The notes under the pieces were generated by a model, which searched no databases, was not told the origin of the DNA, and saw nothing but the letters and a program-made list of their open reading frames with translations. Of a DNA stretch of 64,000 nucleotides, positions 33,373 through 42,393 are shown in pieces (positions within the stretch are counted from its first letter, which is position 1; every line of letters starts with the position of its first letter). The translations under genes were made by a program, and so were the position numbers. Source of the stretch: JAZOTM01 sp045657625 (GTDB lineage Bacteria > Bacillota > Clostridia > Lachnospirales > Lachnospiraceae); contig JAZOTM010000030.1 of NCBI GenBank assembly GCA_045657625.1, forward strand, positions 62,001 through 126,000, read 5' to 3'.

Positions 33373-33645
33373 CCATATATAAGGGATGCAATTGGAAAGA
33401 ATGGTGGCAATGTCGGAGGCTGGTTCTATGCAGCCTTGATCTACCCATCTTTTTAAAACGAGGGTGAAGCCGGCCTGAAAATAAACAAAATAATACAGCA
33501 TTTCCGACTCGGAGGTGATGCCTGCTTTTTGACACACTTCTTTTACGGTGATTTCTTCGATTTTGGAATCTTTCATAAGTTGCAGCATGGTGTTTTTTAA
33601 CAGATGTTCCGTTTCCTGATAACGCTGATTGTTTTTTGTGTTCAT
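33346..33645 (-). pseudogene. TetR/AcrR regulator remnant with internal deletion
   Basis: A 99-residue frame, about half the family length. Residues 1-43 are a good TetR helix-turn-helix start (TEHLLKNTMLQLMKDSKIEE, ITVKEVCQKAGI). The sequence then jumps directly to what looks like the C-terminal helices of a TetR protein (YYFVYFQAGFTLVLKRWVDQ). The recognition helix is incomplete and the ligand-binding core is missing. GGAGTCGCCT still stands before the ATG. The last codons run into the nfn terminator. It is divergent from an equally decayed alcohol dehydrogenase, a usual regulator-target pair. It could still make a short peptide, but DNA binding is doubtful. Confidence 0.75.
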
Positions 33646-33749
33646 AGGCGACTCCTTTATTATCCCAACACGTGATGTGTTATTGATGGTTGTACTTGCT
33701 ATTATATCTTTTTACAATAGGAGTAACAAGAGTAAACAAGGAAAGGAAG

Positions 33750-34366
33750 AACGTCCATGAAACAGTTTCCGAAGTAGTGGAAGTTGGAGAAAGTATCAAA
33801 GAGGTGAAGGTGGGAGACCGTATTTATCTATACCCATTGTATGCAAAAAACGATACCAAGCGGGCAGGAACCCTGGGAGGATTTTCGGAGTATATGCTTT
33901 TGCCTAAGGCACGGTTGAATCATTCCTATTATATGGTGCCTACGGAGATTTGCGATGAGGTGGCTTCCTTAATTGAACCCTTTACTGTGGGCGGGCATGC
34001 TGCAAAGCAAGGAAATCCAAAGCAGGGAGAGAAGGCGGTGATTTATGGATTGATGCAGCAGGGGCTGACCGTATATTGGATGATTTTTTGGAACATGGAA
34101 AAATTGATGCCAGACTGGTTCTAGTGGCTGTAAACAACGGAAAGCGGGAACTGAATTTATTGGATTTTGTCTATTCTTCTCAGTCCCTAATTGGTTCCGG
34201 AGGATATCGTCCGGAGGATGTGACGGATGTGCTGGAAATTATGAAATCAAAACGATGGGATTTGAAAAAAATGATTACAGAGGAATATGACATTTCGGAA
34301 TTGGCGCAAGCGATTGAGAAAGCCGGAGATACGGAACATGCCGGAAATGTGATTGTACATTTCTAA
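33750..34366 (+). pseudogene. Zinc-dependent alcohol dehydrogenase (MDR family) remnant
   Basis: Pieces of a medium-chain dehydrogenase, closest in feel to butanediol-dehydrogenase types, are spread over two frames. First frame to about 34050: HETVSEVVEVGESIKEVKVG, then GGFSEYMLLPKARLNHSYYM and the segment before the Rossmann fold, KAVIYG. The second frame from about 34055 holds AAGADRILDDF, LVLVAVNNGKRELNLLDFVY and GSGGYRPEDVTDVLEIM to the normal C-terminus. The N-terminal catalytic zinc-Cys region, most of the NAD-binding fold and a later segment are gone. At least three deletions and one frameshift are needed, so it is not an active enzyme. Confidence 0.82.
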
Positions 34367-34412
34367 AAAACTGCCACCCGGTTCCTTATAGGAACTTAAG
34401 GGTGGCAGTTTT
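34367..34412. terminator. Bidirectional terminator
   Basis: AAAACTGCCACCC (34367-34379) pairs with GGGTGGCAGTTTT (34400-34412), with an inner GGTTCC/GGAAC stem. It lies between the converging dehydrogenase remnant (+) and the aminotransferase gene (-). Confidence 0.9.
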
Positions 34413-34419
34413 ACATTTT

Positions 34420-35541
34420 CTATAGGGAAACGTCTTCGTTCTTTTTTGGAACGAAGGATAATAACTCTTTTAATAAGGCATCGTTGTCCTTAGGACTCAT
34501 GAAGCAAAGACGGATATAGTGCTCGTCTAAGAAGGGAAAGGTAGAACAATCTCGAATCATGAGGCCTTTTTTTATGCAGTGAGAAAAGATGTCATTGGCA
34601 GTGACTTCTTCACTGTTGATTTTAATTAACATAAAGTTGGCAGATGGTGGGAAAGGGGTGTAAAATTCCGTATTGGCTAAGGCGTTGTAGAATTTTTCCT
34701 TTTCCTGTTTCATGAGCGCTCTGGTCTCTGCCATATATTCCTGATCCTGGAACATCACTTCGCCGGCTAAAGCAGCAAGAGAGTTGATGGCCCAAGGATT
34801 GCTTTGGGTCTGGAAAGAGGAAAGCCATTCGGTGTTGCCGGTAATGGCGTATCCCAAACGTAATCCGGGAGATGCGAAAAATTTGGAAGTTCCTCTTAAA
34901 ACAATGATATTGGTATAGTCATTGGTTAAGGTGACCGAAGTGTATTTTTCCATGTTTTCCACAAATTCCATATAAGTTTCATCCACCATAACGGAAATGC
35001 CGTGTTCCATACAAGCATTTAGAATTTGACGCATATCGCTTTGAGAAATGCAGGAGGAGGTAGGATTGTTGGGATTGCATAATACCAATAAATCCAAATC
35101 ATCCGTAAGTCTGCCAAGGAAATCCTGTAAAGGAAGTTTGAAATTGTTTTCTTCCTTCAGCGCATAATGAAAACTTACGCCGCCGCTAATGGCAATGCTT
35201 CTTTGATATTCCGAATAGGTAGGGCCTAAAATCATGGCCTTTTTCGGAGAAATCATCTCGATAAAAAGAGTGATAAGCTCTGTGGTGCCGTTTCCTACAA
35301 TGACATTTTGCGGTTCTGTCTGGGTGTAGGTGGCAATGCTTTCTCTTAACTTTTTGTATTCACGGTCCGGATAGGTGGTAATGGCGGAAATATTTTTCGC
35401 CAAGGTTTTTTCTACCAATGGGGAAATCCCAAGGGGATTGACATTCGCAGAAAAACTAACAATGTCTTCTTTTTTTATGCCAAAAATGTCTTCTATTTTT
35501 TCTAAATCGCTACCATGAAAATGGTCCTTGTGTTTTATCAT
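34420..35541 (-). CDS. CobD-like pyridoxal-phosphate aminotransferase/decarboxylase
   Basis: A 373-residue fold-type I PLP enzyme. The start KHKDHFHGSDLEKIEDIFGI and FSANVNPLGISP are typical of L-threonine-O-3-phosphate decarboxylase (CobD). It has VGNGTTELI, LCNPNNPTSS with the PLP-contact Asn, VDETYMEF with Asp, the Schiff-base Lys in GTSKFFASPGLRLGYA, and the substrate Arg in IRLCFMS. The ATG at 35541 follows GTGGAGGCACAG on the minus strand; a much longer upstream extension in the same frame runs antisense to the next gene and is rejected. No cobalamin genes are near, so a histidinol-phosphate aminotransferase role is also possible. Confidence 0.85.
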   Translation of the reverse strand: MIKHKDHFHGSDLEKIEDIFGIKKEDIVSFSANVNPLGISPLVEKTLAKNISAITTYPDREYKKLRESIATYTQTEPQNVIVGNGTTELITLFIEMISPKKAMILGPTYSEYQRSIAISGGVSFHYALKEENNFKLPLQDFLGRLTDDLDLLVLCNPNNPTSSCISQSDMRQILNACMEHGISVMVDETYMEFVENMEKYTSVTLTNDYTNIIVLRGTSKFFASPGLRLGYAITGNTEWLSSFQTQSNPWAINSLAALAGEVMFQDQEYMAETRALMKQEKEKFYNALANTEFYTPFPPSANFMLIKINSEEVTANDIFSHCIKKGLMIRDCSTFPFLDEHYIRLCFMSPKDNDALLKELLSFVPKKNEDVSL

Positions 35542-35636
35542 CTGTGCCTCCACAATATATTGAAAATCCCAGGGGGATAGTTTATAATTTATTATAACTA
35601 ACAAAAGCGAAAATGCAAGAAAAAGCAGGTGGAGTT

Positions 35637-38600
35637 GTGCGTAGACGGATAAAAGAACTTTCCTTCGGAAAAGTGGATACGATCCGGCCGCTTTTGCAAT
35701 TTTCCCTTGATAAAATTGAGCTTCTGATAGCAGAAGAGCAAAGCGTAACGGGTGAGTTTCATATTCAAAGTGGGAACAAAGTAAAAATGAGAGGATTAAT
35801 CTATTCCTCCAATCCACGTATGGAATGTCTGACCAAGGAGTTTGAGGGAGAGGAAGCTGTCGTTCGATACAAATTTCATAGCACAGGTTTACAGGAAGGG
35901 GATATTCAAAAAGGTGATTTTTTCATCATTTGCAATGACAATGAATATAACCTTTCTTTTGTTGTCACCATTTCCAATTCGAAATTAGAAAGTGCAGAGG
36001 GAAGCATTCAGAATCTCAAGGAGTTTCAGCACCTGGCAGAAACCCATTGGGAGGAGGCACTTCCCATTTTTTCTTCTCAAAATTTTGAGTCTTTATTTTC
36101 CGAGAAACAAAAAAAGGAAAAAATTTTATATAGAAGTTTGACCCAAACCGCATTTCCGGCCCACAACATGGAAGAATTTTTGGTGGGAACGGGAGCTAAG
36201 GAAAAAAATCGTTTTACGGTGGAGCAGACCCAGGTATCCTATTTGGATTTGACTGAATCCCGAAAGGAAGAACTGGTGATTAAAAAGCAGGGTTACGGAG
36301 AACTGACGCTGCGCATTGATACCCAGGGCAGTGGTCTTTCTGTACCCAAAACTATTTTGACAGAAGAAGACTTTGTGGGAAATGAATATCATTTGGAATA
36401 TTATGTGGTCTTCGAAAAATTGCATGCCGGCAGAAATTTTGGAAAAATACAGATTTCCACAGCCTTCCAGCAGGAAACGGTGGAATTTACCCTGCGAAAA
36501 CAGGGAGAAGTGTTGTTGCCGGAACGACAGGAAGTCAGAAGGCAGCAGGGAAAACTGGCAGAACGCTATTTTTCTTATCGCCTCAAGAAAATTGATACAC
36601 AGCTTTGGGCGCAGGAAAGCCAGGATATTTTACAGCATTTGAAGGCTTTAGAACCGGAGAATCCTTGGTTTGATTTGTATCGTGCGCAGATCTATCTGGT
36701 AAAACAACAAAAACAAGAAGCGCAGTGGATTTTGGATGCGTTCCGGGGACAAAACCCGGAGAAGGAATCGGTCGTCTACGGATACTATTTGTATTTAAGT
36801 GCTCTGGCCAATCGCGAAGATGCCTATGTAGATCAGGTGACGGAGCGAATCGAGGATCTGTATCGTTTGTTGAACAATAATAAGATGTTGCGGTTTTTAT
36901 TGTTGTTTTTAAAAGAAGAATATTATGAGGATCCGGACCGCAGATTGTTGGAAATGGAATTGGCCTTTTTAGAAGGAATTCAGAGTCCTTACTATTATTT
37001 AGAGGCTTTTTACGAATATTGGACAGCACCTTATCGATTGACAAAGCTGGGAGAATTTGAAATTCAGGTTCTTTATTTTGCAGCCAAAAGAAAAGTGCTG
37101 ACGAGAGATCTAGTTATGCAAATCACCTCCTTGGTTCGTGGGGATACTCCATTTTATGGTTCGCTGGTGAAGCTTTTGGCTTGTTGCTACGAATTGTATC
37201 CCTTGGAAGAGGTTCTGCAAACCATTTGTTCCTATTTGGTACGCTATGAAAAATACGAAAAGAAGTATTTTTCTTGGTACGAAAAAGGCATCCAGCAGGG
37301 GCTTCGCATTACCGGATTAAACGAGGCCTATCTGATGACGCTGGATATGGATCGTTTGGAAGAACTACCCAAGATTATAGAGCTTTATTTTAAATACAAT
37401 TCTTCTTTGCCCTACCCTTATTTGGCAAAATTGTTTGCTCGTATTGTAAAGGAAAAAGAGGAACGGGTTGAGTTGTATGAAGCATACCGGCGAAATATGG
37501 AAAGTTTTGCCATGGAGCAAATGCAACAGCAACACATCAATGAAGATTTGGCGATTCTTTATGAAGACCTGTTGAAACAGGGCTTTTTGAATAAAGAAAT
37601 TGCAGAAGCCATGGCCCATGTCATGTTTGTACATGAGGTGACCACGGATTGCCAGGATATGACTCGGGTATTTTGCTATTATCCGGAATTGAAACAGAAA
37701 ATAGAAGGGGTATTTCATAAGGGAAAGGCCACGTTGCCTATTTACAACAACAATTATGTGTTGATTGCAGAGGATCTGTATGGCAGACGTTACAGTGCCT
37801 ACTCTGCCGGACTGGAAGTGAAACGGTATATGAACGCCATTCCATATGTGAAAAAGTGTTTGCAATACGCACCGAAGGAATTGCCCTATTTGTTGCATTT
37901 GTTTTCCGGAAAAACCAAATTCCACACCTTTGTGGAGGAAGACAAGGAATACTTAAAAAGCTTCATGGAAAAAGAAGAACTTTCCAATGCCTTCCGTGCA
38001 GCCCTATGCCCGGAGCTTCTTCGCTTTGCGGAAGAAGCGGAAGAACCGTTGATACGACAGTATTTGGCGGAGATTTCCTGGAAGGATTTGCCGGTGCAAA
38101 GTCGGAGTTATTTCATCAGTCTTTTGGTGGATAAGCGACTGTATGATGTGGCCTATGGTTATGTGACTTATTTTGGACCGGAGGAGATGGAAGCAGAAAA
38201 GCTGGTAAATCTCTGCACTTACGAAATTGAAAGAAAAGAAGGGGAGGAAGATGATCCCTTATTGTCTCTTTGTATTTCTGCATTTCGTAAGGGAAAATAC
38301 AACGAAAGTATGCTGCAGTATTTATGCACTTATTTTGAAGGCTCCACGAAGGAACTGAGCAAACTTTGGGAGGCAGCAAGGGAATTTGAAGTAGATACCT
38401 TTGCTTTAGAGGAGCGCTTATTGGCACAGATGCTTTATGCCAGAAGTTTTACTTCTGCGACACAGCCGATGTATGAGCACTTTATGGCTTCCGGTGGACA
38501 GGAACTGTTGCATTTTGCCTATTTGAATTATTTTTCTTATCAGTATTTTGTGAAAGGGGTATTGATTTCGCCATCTATTTTCAAAGAACTGACGGAGCAT

Positions 38601-39176
38601 TATGACAATGGGGAAGAACTATCGGAAATCTGCAAGTTGACCTTGTTGAAATACTATGCAGACGATCCTGTCTTGGTAAAGGAAAAAGAAGCCGTCATTG
38701 ATGAACTACTGATGGAATTTACCAAGCAAAATCTGTATTTTGCATTTTATAAGAAATTTACCACGCGACTCTTACAGAAATATCAGTTGGTGGACAAACT
38801 CTTTTTGGAATATCGCACGGAACCGGGGAAACGGATCTTTTTACATTATGCCCTGAGTGAAAATCCGGAGGAGTATCACATGGAGGAATTGCAAGCCAAC
38901 TTCCCGGGGATTTATGTAAAACAGTTTATTTTGTTCTTTGGAGAAAGCATTCAGTACTATTTGACGGAGGACACAGGAGATGCGGCAACCGTGGTGGAAA
39001 GTAACCAGATTTCCAAGTTGGATAGTTTTGGCGAAAAACCGGATAGCCGTTATGATTTATTAAACGAGATTTTGCTGCAGATTACCTTGAAAGAAGGTAC
39101 AAATTTAAAAGAAAATCTGAAAAAATACGAAGTACAAAACCGTATGGTAGAGGAAGGATTTTCTATTTTGGAATAG
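35637..39176 (+). CDS. Giant DUF5717-type protein, function unknown
   Basis: A 1,179-residue protein I associate with the lachnospiral family DUF5717. Residues about 15-125 and 190-300 look beta-rich and Ig-like (KIELLIAEEQSVTGEFHIQS; GYGELTLRIDTQGSGLSVPK). From about 310 to 1100 the chain is a long helical-repeat solenoid, rich in Tyr, Leu and Glu, with TPR-like pairs such as ENPWFDLYRAQIYLVKQQKQ. There is no signal peptide or membrane helix. A -10 box (TATAAT, 35583-35588) puts the transcript start near 35595, and the GTG at 35637 follows AGGTGGAG; an ATG at 35613 lies too close to the promoter for a ribosome site. It heads a four-gene operon. Confidence 0.8.
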   Translation: MRRRIKELSFGKVDTIRPLLQFSLDKIELLIAEEQSVTGEFHIQSGNKVKMRGLIYSSNPRMECLTKEFEGEEAVVRYKFHSTGLQEGDIQKGDFFIICNDNEYNLSFVVTISNSKLESAEGSIQNLKEFQHLAETHWEEALPIFSSQNFESLFSEKQKKEKILYRSLTQTAFPAHNMEEFLVGTGAKEKNRFTVEQTQVSYLDLTESRKEELVIKKQGYGELTLRIDTQGSGLSVPKTILTEEDFVGNEYHLEYYVVFEKLHAGRNFGKIQISTAFQQETVEFTLRKQGEVLLPERQEVRRQQGKLAERYFSYRLKKIDTQLWAQESQDILQHLKALEPENPWFDLYRAQIYLVKQQKQEAQWILDAFRGQNPEKESVVYGYYLYLSALANREDAYVDQVTERIEDLYRLLNNNKMLRFLLLFLKEEYYEDPDRRLLEMELAFLEGIQSPYYYLEAFYEYWTAPYRLTKLGEFEIQVLYFAAKRKVLTRDLVMQITSLVRGDTPFYGSLVKLLACCYELYPLEEVLQTICSYLVRYEKYEKKYFSWYEKGIQQGLRITGLNEAYLMTLDMDRLEELPKIIELYFKYNSSLPYPYLAKLFARIVKEKEERVELYEAYRRNMESFAMEQMQQQHINEDLAILYEDLLKQGFLNKEIAEAMAHVMFVHEVTTDCQDMTRVFCYYPELKQKIEGVFHKGKATLPIYNNNYVLIAEDLYGRRYSAYSAGLEVKRYMNAIPYVKKCLQYAPKELPYLLHLFSGKTKFHTFVEEDKEYLKSFMEKEELSNAFRAALCPELLRFAEEAEEPLIRQYLAEISWKDLPVQSRSYFISLLVDKRLYDVAYGYVTYFGPEEMEAEKLVNLCTYEIERKEGEEDDPLLSLCISAFRKGKYNESMLQYLCTYFEGSTKELSKLWEAAREFEVDTFALEERLLAQMLYARSFTSATQPMYEHFMASGGQELLHFAYLNYFSYQYFVKGVLISPSIFKELTEHYDNGEELSEICKLTLLKYYADDPVLVKEKEAVIDELLMEFTKQNLYFAFYKKFTTRLLQKYQLVDKLFLEYRTEPGKRIFLHYALSENPEEYHMEELQANFPGIYVKQFILFFGESIQYYLTEDTGDAATVVESNQISKLDSFGEKPDSRYDLLNEILLQITLKEGTNLKENLKKYEVQNRMVEEGFSILE

Positions 39177-39194
39177 GAAAGGATGTGAAAGAAT

Positions 39195-40427
39195 ATGCAG
39201 ATAGGAAAACCGAAAATGTATTTGGGACTGGATTTGTCCGGCGGCTATGCCATGCTTAGTTCTTTCACAGACGGTATGAAAGAGCCGGAAACCCTGAGCC
39301 GTATTAATGGCAGCGAGTTTTACGAAATCCCCATGGCTTTATTTAAGAAAAAGGGCGTGGGACAGTGGTATTACGGGGAGGATGCCTATACCAAAAAAGA
39401 AAAAGAAGAAGGTACTTTTTTCGTAGATCTATGGAACAAAGCGTTGAACCAAGAGTTTCAAGAGGTGGAAGAGGAACTATTTTCCGCAGTGGACTTGTTT
39501 GCATTGTTTATACGTAAAGTATTGATGCTTCCGAAGCAACTGGGTACGGATTATGCCATTGGAAAATTGGTGATTACCACTTGGGAGGTGACGGAACCTG
39601 TCATTGCCCTTTTGGCTGAGGTGATGAAGAAAAATGGCATTATGCAAGATCAGTACATTTTGCAAAGCCATAAGGAAAGTTTTTATTATTATGCTTTGAG
39701 CCAGGAATCCACGTTGTGGCTTCATGATGTGGCCTTGTTTGACTATACCGATGGCGTGATGCGGCATTTCCTTTTAAGCCGTAATGAAAAAACCAAACCG
39801 GAAACCGTGTTTATAGAGGAAGTGGAAGATGGCGTGCTTTTCGAGGACAAGGACGAGGCCTTCTCGGGAATCATTGAACAGGCCTTTGCCCATCGGATTC
39901 TTTCCACCAGTTATTTGACCGGAAATGATTTTCAGGAAGAGTGGTTAAAAGAATCCTTGAAGGTGCTTTGCCGAGGGAAAAAAGCCTTCCTTGGGAAAAA
40001 TCTTTTTTCGAAGGGGGCTTGTTACGGAGCGCTGGTAAAGGCAGGTTTACAAAGTTGGAACTTTGTGTTTATGGGAGAAAACCAACTGAAAGTAAATGTG
40101 AGCCTTAAGGTGAAGGAAAAAGGAGAAGTGGCGTTTTACTCACTGCTTTCTGCCGGAGAATGTTGGTTTGACGAAGAGGGCAGTTTGGATATTATTTTGG
40201 ATGGCACACCGGAAATTGATTTTTGGATTCAGGAACCCTATAGCCGAGATGCCAGAATTCAGACACTGTCCTTGACCGATTTTCCGGATCGGGAAAATAA
40301 AACCTCCCGTTTACGCATTACAGCAAAACCGGTTTCGGATGTGGAAATTTTGGTGCAAATCAAAGATTTGGGCTTTGGGGAATTTGTAAAGACCTCAGAG
40401 AAAGTTTGGGAATATATGTTACGATAG
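39195..40427 (+). CDS. Hsp70/actin-fold-like protein (DUF5716-type)
   Basis: A 410-residue protein I associate with DUF5716. The order of segments follows Hsp70. A phosphate-1-like strand YLGLDLSGGYAMLSSF lies at about 9-24. FYEIPMALFKKKGVGQWYYG resembles the Hsp70 start region, and KLVITTWEVTEPVIALLAEV its IA/IB junction. A degenerate phosphate-2 loop VALFDYTDGVMRHFLLS is near 176, and LFSKGACYGALVKAG resembles the adenosine-site GA motif near 275. The last 110 residues are beta-rich, like a substrate-binding domain, ending IKDLGFGEFVKTSEKVWEYM. The phosphate-2 glycines are lost, so ATP hydrolysis may be weak or absent. It starts 18 bp after the giant gene with GGAAAGGATGTG before it. Confidence 0.75.
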   Translation: MQIGKPKMYLGLDLSGGYAMLSSFTDGMKEPETLSRINGSEFYEIPMALFKKKGVGQWYYGEDAYTKKEKEEGTFFVDLWNKALNQEFQEVEEELFSAVDLFALFIRKVLMLPKQLGTDYAIGKLVITTWEVTEPVIALLAEVMKKNGIMQDQYILQSHKESFYYYALSQESTLWLHDVALFDYTDGVMRHFLLSRNEKTKPETVFIEEVEDGVLFEDKDEAFSGIIEQAFAHRILSTSYLTGNDFQEEWLKESLKVLCRGKKAFLGKNLFSKGACYGALVKAGLQSWNFVFMGENQLKVNVSLKVKEKGEVAFYSLLSAGECWFDEEGSLDIILDGTPEIDFWIQEPYSRDARIQTLSLTDFPDRENKTSRLRITAKPVSDVEILVQIKDLGFGEFVKTSEKVWEYMLR

Positions 40428-40436
40428 GATAAGAGT

Positions 40437-41201
40437 ATGGGTGAATTAATCTATTGCAGAGGGGAACTGGCTTCCCTGCCGTTTTATATAGAAGAATCCG
40501 GTGTGAATCTGTTTTCTGTAGAAGAAGTCAGCTATTATATTTTGCACAACTTGTATTTTCTTGATCGGGAACTCTATGGAGAGGAACTGTGCAATTGGAT
40601 TGCCTTGGAATGCAAGGATGAGGAATTGGCGGAAAAACTGAGACACTTGTACAAAAGTGATGGAGATTCCTATCCTTTTTTCATGACGATTCTTATGGAA
40701 AGCGGGTATTGTAAAAAGGATGAATTGCAATTGGCAGATCGGGTATTAAAGGATTTGCAGCATAGAAGTTATTTTGAAAAGAAAAAATTGCGTTCCGACT
40801 ACTATTTGCAAAACAGGAAATACGCCCGGGCTATTTTAGAGTATACCCAGTTGCTGCAGAGCGATGAGGCAAAAAAAGAAGACAAGACGGTGCTTTCCAA
40901 GGTTTACCACAATTTGGGAGTGGCTTATATGCGTATGTTTTGTTATGAAGAGGGTTTGGATTGTTTTCAAAAAGCCTATGGATATGTGGAACGAGAAGAG
41001 ACCAATCGTGCGATTTTACTCTGCGAGGATTTATTGCAGGGAAGAATTTCAGAAGAATGGAAGGAAAGTGAAGACTTTTCTGCTAAAATGGAAGAAGCAG
41101 ATCATTTATTGCAAATGAAAGATGCGGAAGGATTTGAAACTTTTATTTTTGACTTGCTTTTGGAATGGAAGAAGGAATATCGGAAATATAGCCAAACTTA
41201 A
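40437..41201 (+). CDS. TPR-domain protein, third gene of the DUF5717/5716 operon
   Basis: A 254-residue soluble helical protein. A clear TPR motif is near residues 156-183 (KVYHNLGVAYMRMFCYEEGL), with a preceding helical pair (YLQNRKYARAILEYTQLL) as a weaker repeat. The N-terminal half (GELIYCRGELASLPFYIEES) and the last 60 residues are conserved-looking but not recognised. TPRs hold partner proteins, and the position beside an Hsp70-like protein suggests an adaptor. It begins 9 bp after the DUF5716 gene with AGGATAAGAGT before the ATG, and the next gene follows 10 bp later. Confidence 0.8.
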   Translation: MGELIYCRGELASLPFYIEESGVNLFSVEEVSYYILHNLYFLDRELYGEELCNWIALECKDEELAEKLRHLYKSDGDSYPFFMTILMESGYCKKDELQLADRVLKDLQHRSYFEKKKLRSDYYLQNRKYARAILEYTQLLQSDEAKKEDKTVLSKVYHNLGVAYMRMFCYEEGLDCFQKAYGYVEREETNRAILLCEDLLQGRISEEWKESEDFSAKMEEADHLLQMKDAEGFETFIFDLLLEWKKEYRKYSQT

Positions 41202-41211
41202 GGAGAGAAGA

Positions 41212-42378
41212 ATGGGGTTGTTTAATTTTTTTCGGAAAAAAAGAAGAGATGCTTTTTACAAAGATGTGGAAGAGGACCTAAAATACGGTGGAGAGGGTCA
41301 GGTGTCCTCTACCAAATTGGGACACGATGCCATTGACCGTTGCGAACAAATTCTGGAATTATCCAAAGAAGTGGAAGAAGAGCGCGGAGAATACAAAGTC
41401 GTTACTTCTTATTTACAAGATATTGAAAAGCTTCAGAATTTGCCGCCGGAGGAAAAAAAGGCATTGCAAACCACCGCAGAAAGCGTAAAAGCTTTATCCG
41501 GCAGTCGTGAGAAGTTTTTGAAGGCGGAAAAAAAGATTTCGGATACCCAGTTCATGCAAATGCAGCAGGAAGAACGGGAAATGCCGGAAATTATTTTGCG
41601 TTTGCAAAGCAATGAAAAATATTTGGATACGTTAGAGCGTGATTTGCGTTATCTGAATCAGGAAAAAACCCAGTGGGAATTCTACAAAGAGGATGCCAAG
41701 GAAATGATGGAAAAAATCCAGTTGGCCTTGAAGGTGATTTTGTCTTTGGCAATTCTGGTGACGGTGGTCCTTTTGGTGCTCCAAATGGAAATTCGTTTTT
41801 CCTTCCGAGAAGTACTTCTGGGTATATACTTTGTTTTGGTTGTGGTGGCGTTTTTCTTATACATTAAGAATCAGAACTTAACCACGGAAGTAAAACAGTG
41901 TGATGCGAATTTGAATCGTGCCATTGTGTTGGAAAACAAAGTGAAAATCAAATATGTAAATACCAAAAATGCAGTGGATTATACCAGAGAAAAGTATCAT
42001 GCAAAAAATGCCAAGGATTTGGAAAAAACCTGGGGCTATTATTTAGAGGCCTTGAAAGAGCGGGAAGATTTTATTCGTACCAATGAAGATTTGGAATACT
42101 ATACGGAAAAATTGATGCGCCAGTTGGCACCACTTCATCTGTATGATAGCAGAGTTTGGCAGGTGCAGGCACAGGCCTTGGCAGATCCCCGTGAAATGGT
42201 AGAAATCAAGCATGATTTGATTACCAGACGACAAAAACTCAGGGATATGATGCAATCCCATTTGGAATTAATCCAAAAGGAACGCGTGGAAATCGAAGCG
42301 TTGATTGCCCAAAATCCGGAGGGAAAACAGGAAATTTTAGATATTGTATCCTCCATTGATAAATTGGTGGCCTTATAA
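41212..42378 (+). CDS. Membrane coiled-coil protein, fourth gene of the DUF5717/5716 operon
   Basis: A 388-residue protein. The start MGLFNFFRKKRRDAFYKDVE is basic. Residues about 50-165 form a coiled coil (EVEEERGEYKVVTSYLQDIE onward). Two adjacent membrane helices (about 172-192 and 199-219) make a hairpin with both arms on the cytoplasmic side. A second long coiled coil follows (about 220-388). ATG 41212 is fixed by AAGGAGAGAAG; an earlier in-frame ATG at 41122 lies inside the TPR gene. It would anchor the rest of the operon products to the membrane. A terminator follows, so the operon has four genes. Confidence 0.8.
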   Translation: MGLFNFFRKKRRDAFYKDVEEDLKYGGEGQVSSTKLGHDAIDRCEQILELSKEVEEERGEYKVVTSYLQDIEKLQNLPPEEKKALQTTAESVKALSGSREKFLKAEKKISDTQFMQMQQEEREMPEIILRLQSNEKYLDTLERDLRYLNQEKTQWEFYKEDAKEMMEKIQLALKVILSLAILVTVVLLVLQMEIRFSFREVLLGIYFVLVVVAFFLYIKNQNLTTEVKQCDANLNRAIVLENKVKIKYVNTKNAVDYTREKYHAKNAKDLEKTWGYYLEALKEREDFIRTNEDLEYYTEKLMRQLAPLHLYDSRVWQVQAQALADPREMVEIKHDLITRRQKLRDMMQSHLELIQKERVEIEALIAQNPEGKQEILDIVSSIDKLVAL

Positions 42379-42393
42379 AGGAAATTTAGAAAG

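Noticed and set aside
34420..35817. A 465-residue version of the CobD-like protein
   Set aside because: The extra 92 N-terminal residues are antisense to the DUF5717 gene start, and a good ribosome site marks the ATG at 35541.
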